Assembly (NCBI GenBank): GCA_039714175.1
Contig: JBDLJV010000065.1
Span: 1 to 10,590, forward strand
Direction: 5' to 3'
Length of the DNA: 10,590 nucleotides
From: B3-G11 sp039714175
GTDB lineage: Bacteria > Actinomycetota > Acidimicrobiia > Spongiisociales > UBA5794
Shown here: piece by piece, positions 6,322 through 10,590 of the stretch
Position numbering within the stretch: the first letter of the stretch is position 1
How the letters are laid out: each line of letters opens with the position of its first letter
The notes under the pieces: generated by a model
Database searches by the model: none
What the model was told of the DNA's origin: nothing
What the model saw: the letters and a program-made list of their open reading frames with translations, nothing else
Position numbers and translations under genes: made by a program

Positions 6322-7614
6322 ATGAAGAGAACAACACTGAGGATTCTCGGCCTGATCATGGCGCTTGCGTTGGTCGCAGCGGCATGTGGGTCAGGGTCCG
6401 ATGACACGACAACCACTGAAGGCGAGACGCCTGGGGAAGCGACCGGATCGGTCGAAGTCTTCTCCTGGTGGACCGGCGGCGGCGAAGCTGCCGGACTCGA
6501 TGCCATGATCGTCGTTTTCGACGAGATGTATCCGGATCTTGAGTTCGTGAACTCAGCCGTCGCAGGTGGCGCAGGCACGAACGCACGCGCCGTACTTGCA
6601 TCCAGGTTGCAGGCGAACGATCCGCCGGACAGTTGGCAGGGTCATGCTGGACAAGAGCTCATCGGTACGTACGTTGCTGCTGACCAGCTCGAGGCTCTCA
6701 ACTTCCTGTACGACGAGCAGGGCTGGCTCGATGTCATGCCCGAGACGTTGATTCCGCTGATCTCGAAGGATGGCGACATCTACTCGGTCCCGGTGAACAT
6801 CCATCGCTCGAACGTTCTGTGGGCCAACCCCACCGTTCTTGCTGATGCTGGCATCGAGATTCCAGAGACGCTTGACGACTTCTTCGCGGCTCTCGACACG
6901 CTGAAGGCCGGAGGCATGGAAGCCCCGCTCGCCATGGGTGAGCAGTGGACGACGATGCACCTCTTCGAGACCATCATGCTTGCTTCGATGGGACCAGACG
7001 CATGGACCGGCCTTTGGGACGGCACCGTTGCTTGGGACTCCGCTGAGGTGACACAGGCACTTGCCGACTTCGACAAGATCCTGACCTACACGAACGAAGA
7101 TGCACCAGCTCTCTCCTGGCAGGATGCCGGGCAGCTCGTGCTCGATGGTGACTCGGCCTTCAACATCATGGGCGATTGGCAGGAAGGCTTCTTCCGCGAG
7201 CTCGGCAAGGCACCACAGACGGACTATGTCTGGGCCGCCACACCGGGAACGGGCGGGAACTTCCAGTTCCTCTCGGACAGCTTCGTGCTGGCCAAGAGCG
7301 CTCCGAACCGTGACGCAGCCATTGCATGGCTGACCGTTGCAGGTTCGCTCGCCGGTCAGGACGCCTTCAACCCGGTCAAGGGCTCGATCCCTGCCCGCAG
7401 CGATGGCGATCGCTCGCTCTACGGCGAGTACCTCCTGTCCGCAATGGACGACTGGGCATCCAACACGGTCGTTGGAAGTCTCACCCACGGTGTCGTGGCA
7501 AACGACTCGTGGAAGTCCGAGATCGACACGGCGATTGGTCTGTTCCTCCTCGATGGTGATGTGGAAGCCTTCCAGGCTGCCCTCGTTGCCGCACATGAGG
7601 CATCGGGCCAGTAA
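6322..7614 (+). CDS. Sugar ABC transporter substrate-binding lipoprotein (glucose/mannose type)
   Basis: This 430-residue extracytoplasmic solute-binding protein belongs to the family 1 carbohydrate group. The signal peptide (MKRTTLRILG, then a hydrophobic run) ends in a lipobox VAAAC with acylated Cys22, followed by a Ser/Asp/Thr-rich linker, so the mature protein is tethered to the membrane. The start of the mature domain, EVFSWWTGGGEAAGLDAM, then AVAGGAGTNARAVL and PPDSWQGHAGQEL, resembles the glucose/mannose-binding (GtsA/Thermus-type) subgroup rather than classical maltose-binding protein. The ATG has GGAGGA at 6307-6312, 9 bases upstream. It heads the importer operon, divergent from deoR-galTK, so galactose, glucose or a galactoside are the likely ligands; which one cannot be read from sequence. 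Confidence 0.92.
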   Translation: MKRTTLRILGLIMALALVAAACGSGSDDTTTTEGETPGEATGSVEVFSWWTGGGEAAGLDAMIVVFDEMYPDLEFVNSAVAGGAGTNARAVLASRLQANDPPDSWQGHAGQELIGTYVAADQLEALNFLYDEQGWLDVMPETLIPLISKDGDIYSVPVNIHRSNVLWANPTVLADAGIEIPETLDDFFAALDTLKAGGMEAPLAMGEQWTTMHLFETIMLASMGPDAWTGLWDGTVAWDSAEVTQALADFDKILTYTNEDAPALSWQDAGQLVLDGDSAFNIMGDWQEGFFRELGKAPQTDYVWAATPGTGGNFQFLSDSFVLAKSAPNRDAAIAWLTVAGSLAGQDAFNPVKGSIPARSDGDRSLYGEYLLSAMDDWASNTVVGSLTHGVVANDSWKSEIDTAIGLFLLDGDVEAFQAALVAAHEASGQ

Positions 7615-7635
7615 CGTCAGAATCGACTGAAACTG

Positions 7636-7675
7636 GTGATGTGCCCGCCCGTCCGACGGACGGGCGGGCACTCAC
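7636..7675 (+). other. Long stable mRNA hairpin between binding-protein and permease genes
   Basis: The arms GTGCCCGCCCGTCC (7641-7654) and GGACGGGCGGGCAC (7658-7671) are perfect 14-bp complements around a 3-base loop. After a single-base bulge, GTGA (7636-7639) pairs with TCAC (7672-7675) to extend the stem. No run of T follows, so it is not a classic terminator. It begins 22 bases after the binding-protein stop. Hairpins at this position in sugar importer operons protect the upstream message or partly attenuate transcription, giving more binding protein than permease; that role here is inferred. Confidence 0.75.
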
Positions 7676-7700
7676 ATTCTGGAGAAAGGGCGAGGCGAAC

Positions 7701-8648
7701 GTGACGGCTGCGATCGATGACGACCGCCTGGCGGAGGACGTTCCGCCGGGACCGAAGCAGAAGCGCTTCGACATCGCCAACTGGTGGGGTGTCCTCTGGG
7801 TACTCCCATCCCTGCTGGCAGTGATGGTGTTCGTCTACGGGTTCATCTTCTGGACAGCCCGTGTGTCGGTGAGCGCGTGGAAGGGATTGACCCCTGACTA
7901 CACGTACGTTGGAGCCCAGAACTTCGTCAACCTTGCCTCTGACCGCAGGTTCCACATAGATGTGACCAACACGGCGATCTTCACGGTCGTCTTCATCCTC
8001 GGTTGTCTCCTCATCGGGCTTGGCCTTGCCTTGTTGCTCGACAAGGGAATCCGGGTCGAGGGGTTCTACCGCAGCCTCTTCCTCTTCCCCATGGCCATCT
8101 CGTTCATCGTGACCGGTGTCGTGTGGCGCTGGCTCATGAACCCGGCGCAGGGTGAACGCCTCAGCGGTCTCAACCTTCTGTTCGACAACCTCGGTCTCGA
8201 CTTTCTCATCAACCGGTGGTACGCCACGCCCACTTGGGGTATTGCCGCGGTGGCGATAGCTGCCGTCTGGCAGATGTCCGGGTACACGATGGCCCTGTAC
8301 CTCGCTGGTTTGCGTGCCGTCCCCGAGACCCTCAGGGAGGCTGCACGTGTGGACGGTGCCTCCGAGTTCCAGGTTTACCGCAGCGTGATCATGCCGCTCC
8401 TGTGGCCTGTCACGTTGTCAGTGGTGATCATTCTCGGCCATACCTCGCTGAAGGTGTTCGATCTGATCATCGCAATGGTCGGCAAGCAGGTCGCACTCGA
8501 TGTGCCGGCCATCTACATGTGGACCACGACCTTCGACGGCTTCTTCTTCGGCCGTGGTGCTGCGATCGGCATGGTGCTGCTGATCTCGGTAGCCGTGCTT
8601 GTGATCCCGTACCTGTGGTACTCCCTCCGGCAGGAGGCTGAAGGATGA
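7701..8648 (+). CDS. Sugar ABC transporter permease, MalF/UgpA type
   Basis: This is an inner-membrane permease subunit of 315 residues. Six hydrophobic segments are visible: WWGVLWVLPSLLAVMVF near residues 28-50, TAIFTVVFILGCLLIGLGLA, FLFPMAISFIVTGVVW, IAAVAIAAVWQMSGYTMALY, LLWPVTLSVVIILGHT and a last one near the C-terminus (IGMVLLISVAVLVIPYLW). The cytoplasmic EAA loop that docks the ATPase is EAARVDGASEFQVYRSVIMP, with Glu213. The frame extends upstream to 7641, but those codons would lie in the hairpin; the GTG at 7701 follows AAAGGG and GAGG and gives a normal soluble N-terminus. The stop overlaps the next start (ATGA). Confidence 0.92.
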   Translation: MTAAIDDDRLAEDVPPGPKQKRFDIANWWGVLWVLPSLLAVMVFVYGFIFWTARVSVSAWKGLTPDYTYVGAQNFVNLASDRRFHIDVTNTAIFTVVFILGCLLIGLGLALLLDKGIRVEGFYRSLFLFPMAISFIVTGVVWRWLMNPAQGERLSGLNLLFDNLGLDFLINRWYATPTWGIAAVAIAAVWQMSGYTMALYLAGLRAVPETLREAARVDGASEFQVYRSVIMPLLWPVTLSVVIILGHTSLKVFDLIIAMVGKQVALDVPAIYMWTTTFDGFFFGRGAAIGMVLLISVAVLVIPYLWYSLRQEAEG

Positions 8649-9475
8649 GTACGCAGACGGGCGTCCATCGGGGTCGGCAGTGGGTGTACATACCGCTGAC
8701 CATGATGGCGTTGTTCTACCTCCTCCCGATGTTCGTCATGTTGAACACGGGTTTCAAGAGTTTCGAGGAGGTCAGCCTCGCAACGATGTGGAAGCTGCCC
8801 ACAGCAATGTCGCTGGACAACTTCAGGGCCGCATGGGAGATCCTCCAGCCCAACATGGTCAACTCCTTCAAGATCGTCATACCCGCCGCCACGATCTCGT
8901 CCTTCCTCGGTTCGATCAACGGATACGTCCTGTCGAAGTGGAAGTTCCGTGGCGCCAACATCGTGTTCCCGATTCTCCTGTTCGGGATGTTCATCCCGTA
9001 CCAAGCAGTTCTCATCCCGCTGGTCGATGTCATGTCGTCGCTCGGGCTCGCTGGGAGCACCTGGGCCCTGGTGATCGTGCACGTCATTTACGGCATACCG
9101 ATCACGACGCTCATCTTCCGCAACTACTACGCCACGATTCCCGAATCGATGATCGAGGCATCCAAGGTCGACGGCGCCGGGATCGCTGATGTCTATTGGC
9201 GGATACTCCTGCCACTCTCCATTCCGGCGTTCGTTGTTGTCTACATCTGGCAGTTCACGTCGGCGTGGAACGACTTCCTGTTCGCGGTGCTGCTGACCTC
9301 AACGGAGAACTGGCCTGTGACGGTCGCTCTCAACAATATGGCGGGGAGCCAGATCATTGCCTGGAACGTCCAGATGGCTGGTTCGTTCATCGCCGCCCTC
9401 CCCACCTTGCTGATCTACATCTTCCTGGGCCGATACTTCATCCGCGGCATGATGACCGGGGCCCTCAAGGAGTAG
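8645..9475 (+). CDS. Sugar ABC transporter permease, MalG/UgpE type
   Basis: This is the second inner-membrane permease of the importer, 276 residues with six hydrophobic segments, beginning with YIPLTMMALFYLLPMFVML and ending with ALPTLLIYIFLGRYFI. The EAA loop is EASKVDGAGIADVYWRILLP, with Glu171, and the conserved WNDFLFA segment lies in the fifth membrane region. The C-terminal IRGMMTGALKE is typical of MalG-type carbohydrate permeases. The ATG overlaps the stop of the first permease (ATGA at 8645-8648) and has AGGAGG 7 bases upstream. No ATP-binding subunit follows; the importer probably shares a MsmK/UgpC-type ATPase encoded elsewhere. Confidence 0.93.
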   Translation: MSTQTGVHRGRQWVYIPLTMMALFYLLPMFVMLNTGFKSFEEVSLATMWKLPTAMSLDNFRAAWEILQPNMVNSFKIVIPAATISSFLGSINGYVLSKWKFRGANIVFPILLFGMFIPYQAVLIPLVDVMSSLGLAGSTWALVIVHVIYGIPITTLIFRNYYATIPESMIEASKVDGAGIADVYWRILLPLSIPAFVVVYIWQFTSAWNDFLFAVLLTSTENWPVTVALNNMAGSQIIAWNVQMAGSFIAALPTLLIYIFLGRYFIRGMMTGALKE

Positions 9476-9477
9476 GC

Positions 9478-9504
9478 GATCCGGCAGATCCGGATTCATC
9501 CGGT
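9478..9504. repeat. Three tandem 9-bp repeats with an embedded palindrome upstream of the sirtuin gene
   Basis: GATCCGGCA (9478-9486), GATCCGGAT (9487-9495) and TCATCCGGT (9496-9504) follow each other directly, sharing the core ATCCGG. The second and third units form the palindrome CCGGAT-TC-ATCCGG (9490-9503). It sits between the permease stop and the sirtuin start and could be an operator or a small RNA hairpin; it has no T-tract. Confidence 0.4.
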
Positions 9505-9523
9505 GAAGTGCCACAATGGCGTT

Positions 9524-10285
9524 GTGGACGAGCAGATTGCTGACCTTGTAGGACTCATCGCTGCTGCCGACGCGATCATGATCGTGACCGGCGCAGGCGT
9601 GTCGACCGACAGCGGTATCCCCGACTATCGCGGCCCCAAGGGGGTGTGGAAGACCGAGCAGCCTGTCATGTATCAGGACTTCGTGAGTGATCCGGATCAG
9701 CGTGTCGAGTACTGGGATCAGAAGCTGCGAGCTGCCGACGCGTTCAACCAGGCCCATCCGGGTGCGGCGCATCGGGCGTGTGTCGAGTTGGAGTCGGCAG
9801 GGAAGCTCCACGCGCTCGTGACACAGAACGTTGATGGGCTGCACGCCAGGGCAGGCACGAGTGGAGACAGGCTGGTTGAGGTCCATGGCACGGCGATGGA
9901 GGTCTACTGCCTCGACTGTGGCGAGCGGACACCTACCCAACCACATCTCGATGCGTTCGCCGAGTCGCGCGAGGCCCCGATCTGCCATTGCGGCGGCCTG
10001 CTGAAGCCGGCAACGATCAGCTTCGGTCAACAGCTCGACCCGATGACGATGTACCGGGCCCAGCTCGCGGCGGAGGAAGCTGATCTCGTGATCGCTCTCG
10101 GTTCGACACTGAGCGTGTATCCCGCGGCAGAGATCCCACTTGTCGCTGCCCGGCGCGGTGTTCCCTACGCGATCGTCAATCAAGGCCAGACCGATCACGA
10201 CGGTTCGATCTACCTGACCCTCCGCATCGACGGCAACGTCTCGACGGTCTTCCCCCAAGCCGTCACCTCCGCCCTCACCCCCTAA
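9524..10285 (+). CDS. Sir2-family NAD-dependent protein deacylase (sirtuin)
   Basis: This cytoplasmic enzyme removes acyl groups from protein lysines, consuming NAD and releasing nicotinamide and O-acyl-ADP-ribose. The 253-residue product carries the sirtuin motifs in order: GAGVSTDSGIPDYRG (residues 23-37, NAD site), TQNVDGLH (100-107), catalytic His121 in EVHGT, zinc ligands Cys129/Cys132 (CLDC) and Cys154/Cys156 (CHC), then GSTLSVYPAAEIP. The second zinc pair is C-x-C rather than C-x2-C. The Tyr-x2-Arg pair of desuccinylase (SIRT5/CobB-like) enzymes is not evident, which favours deacetylase activity. The GTG at 9524 gives a family-like N-terminus (VDEQIADL); an in-frame GTG at 9503 would add seven residues, but it lies in the palindrome. 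Neither has a strong ribosome binding site. It follows the permease gene by 48 bases and may be co-transcribed. Confidence 0.92.
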   Translation: MDEQIADLVGLIAAADAIMIVTGAGVSTDSGIPDYRGPKGVWKTEQPVMYQDFVSDPDQRVEYWDQKLRAADAFNQAHPGAAHRACVELESAGKLHALVTQNVDGLHARAGTSGDRLVEVHGTAMEVYCLDCGERTPTQPHLDAFAESREAPICHCGGLLKPATISFGQQLDPMTMYRAQLAAEEADLVIALGSTLSVYPAAEIPLVAARRGVPYAIVNQGQTDHDGSIYLTLRIDGNVSTVFPQAVTSALTP

Positions 10286-10296
10286 CCCCTCCCCCC
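10272..10296 (-). other. G-quadruplex-capable tract over the sirtuin stop codon
   Basis: The minus strand reads GGGGGG-A-GGGG-TTA-GGGGG-TGA-GGG, satisfying the simple four-run rule with loops of 1-3 bases. The plus-strand message is correspondingly C-rich. This may slow polymerase or, as a C-rich unstructured RNA, favour Rho-dependent termination after the sirtuin gene. No intrinsic terminator is present here. Confidence 0.45.
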
Positions 10297-10303
10297 ACGC
10301 CGC

Positions 10304-10350
10304 GAACCCAGGGTTACAGACCCTCTCAGCGAAGTCTCCAGCCCACAGAA
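10304..10350. repeat. 47-bp intergenic direct repeat, copy 1
   Basis: The copy begins GAACCCAGGGTTACAGAC and ends GCCCACAGAA. It matches copy 2 at 45 of 47 positions (differences at 10339-10340) with a 60-bp period. Inside are AACCC-A-GGGTT and AGGGT-TACAG-ACCCT inverted repeats, so it can fold on either strand. The family and function are not recognised. Confidence 0.85.
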
Positions 10351-10363
10351 CGCCGCACGGCTT

Positions 10364-10410
10364 GAACCCAGGGTTACAGACCCTCTCAGCGAAGTCTCTG
10401 GCCCACAGAA
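10364..10410. repeat. 47-bp intergenic direct repeat, copy 2
   Basis: This is the second copy of the same unit, separated from copy 1 by a 13-bp spacer (10351-10363). It keeps the same internal inverted repeats. The 3' part reads CTCTGGCCC here against CTCCAGCCC in copy 1, and only this version could pair CTGG with the 5' CCAG. Confidence 0.85.
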
Positions 10411-10428
10411 TGGGAAAACTTGGGTTAC
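10411..10428. repeat. Decayed third repeat copy
   Basis: CTTGGGTTAC (10419-10428) equals the sequence entering copy 2 (CTT-GAACCCA-GGGTTAC) with the 7 bases GAACCCA removed. Its position is 2 bases short of the 60-bp register. The similarity stops after GGGTTAC, so this is either a truncated third unit or chance. Confidence 0.35.
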
Positions 10429-10458
10429 GTGTACCTTCCAGCGATGGTGTGGCTCGCG

Positions 10459-10464
10459 TAGGGT
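10459..10464 (+). promoter_or_regulatory. Candidate -10 box of the right-edge lipoprotein gene
   Basis: TAGGGT fits TANNNT and ends 8 bases before the ATG, so transcription would start at or within a base or two of the start codon, implying a leaderless or near-leaderless mRNA. The -35 region (TTCCAG near 10436) is weak. Confidence 0.4.
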
Positions 10465-10472
10465 GGGAGCAC

Positions 10473-10590
10473 ATGGGAAGTCGTCTGGCCATTGTTGCGA
10501 TGGCCTCCATCGTGGGACTGGGGGCCTGCACGGACGCGGGTGGCACGCCAGCCACTGCTCCGCCGATCACCGCAGCAGCAACCACCACCA
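10473..10590 (+). CDS. Lipoprotein of unknown function, N-terminal fragment
   Basis: The first 39 codons are visible before the right edge. The translation starts MGSRLAIVAMASIVGLGAC: a short type II signal peptide with a good lipobox LGAC and acylated Cys19. It continues TDAGGTPATAPPITAAATTT, a Thr/Ala/Pro-rich linker of the kind that tethers an exported domain to the membrane in actinobacteria. The domain itself is outside the window, so the function is unknown. GGGAG (10465-10469) is only 3 bases from the ATG, too close for an ideal ribosome binding site, in keeping with the possible leaderless start. The repeat region separates it from the sirtuin gene, so it is probably an independent transcript. 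Confidence 0.7.
   Translation, partial: MGSRLAIVAMASIVGLGACTDAGGTPATAPPITAAATTT

Noticed and set aside
6553..7671. 372-codon open frame on the minus strand opposite the binding-protein gene
   Set aside because: It is fully antisense to a well-supported binding protein, contains the intergenic hairpin and has no family features.
7641..7671. Rho-independent terminator
   Set aside because: The stem is strong but no T-run follows (the sequence continues CTCACATTCTGG), and the permease genes downstream clearly belong to the same importer.
10304..10428. CRISPR-like array
   Set aside because: There are only two good copies with a 13-bp spacer and a degenerate third. The 47-bp unit is longer than usual repeats, the spacer is too short, and no cas gene is present.
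9299..10588. 429-codon open frame on the minus strand opposite the permease end, sirtuin and repeats
   Set aside because: It is antisense to a clear sirtuin with all motifs, runs through intergenic repeats (giving a duplicated peptide segment) and shows no recognisable domain; long antisense frames are expected in GC-rich DNA.

Overview
The window (GC-rich, tightly packed, with ATGA/GTGA stop-start overlaps, GTG starts, Thr/Ser-rich lipoprotein linkers and TANNNT-type -10 boxes) looks like chromosomal DNA of a high-GC actinobacterium. The gene order sufD - Rieske ferredoxin - sufC is an actinobacterial arrangement, and an Acidimicrobiia-like lineage is my best guess. That placement is inference; there is no rRNA or marker gene here to confirm it. 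I see no phage, transposon, CRISPR or toxin-antitoxin signature.

Layout. (1) Positions 1-93, minus strand: the signal-peptide end of an exported protein running off the left edge. (2) 94-277: a divergent regulatory region. (3) 278-3223, plus strand: an iron-sulfur assembly operon, sufD, a Rieske [2Fe-2S] ferredoxin, sufC, then a DsbA/FrnE-type thiol oxidoreductase. sufB is not directly upstream, as it would usually be. (4) 3210-6186, minus strand: a three-gene operon read deoR-type regulator > galT > galK, each junction a 4-bp overlap. Its last gene overlaps the oxidoreductase gene tail-to-tail by 14 bp. (5) 6187-6321: a compact divergent control region with three tandem 10-bp repeats, overlapping promoters and a leader hairpin. 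(6) 6322-9475, plus strand: a sugar ABC importer, made of a lipoprotein binding protein of the glucose/mannose type and two MalF/MalG-type permeases, with no ATPase gene. A 14-bp perfect-arm hairpin separates the binding protein from the permeases. (7) 9524-10285: a Sir2-family NAD-dependent deacylase close behind the second permease. (8) 10286-10472: a repeat-bearing intergenic region with two 47-bp direct repeats at a 60-bp period and a decayed third copy. (9) 10473 to the right edge: the start of a lipoprotein gene, possibly translated from a leaderless mRNA.

How the parts fit. Regions 4-6 form one functional unit: a sugar (galactose, glucose or a galactoside) is captured and imported, galactose is phosphorylated by GalK and transferred to UDP by GalT, and the DeoR-type repressor probably senses a phosphorylated sugar and controls both divergent transcripts. 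UDP-galactose 4-epimerase and the transporter ATPase must be encoded elsewhere. The sirtuin may be co-transcribed with the importer, which would tie NAD-dependent protein deacylation to sugar supply. No clear undescribed system is visible. The most unusual points are the suf operon without sufB but with a thiol oxidoreductase, the importer-sirtuin junction, the tandem 10-bp operator candidate and the 60-bp-period intergenic repeat.
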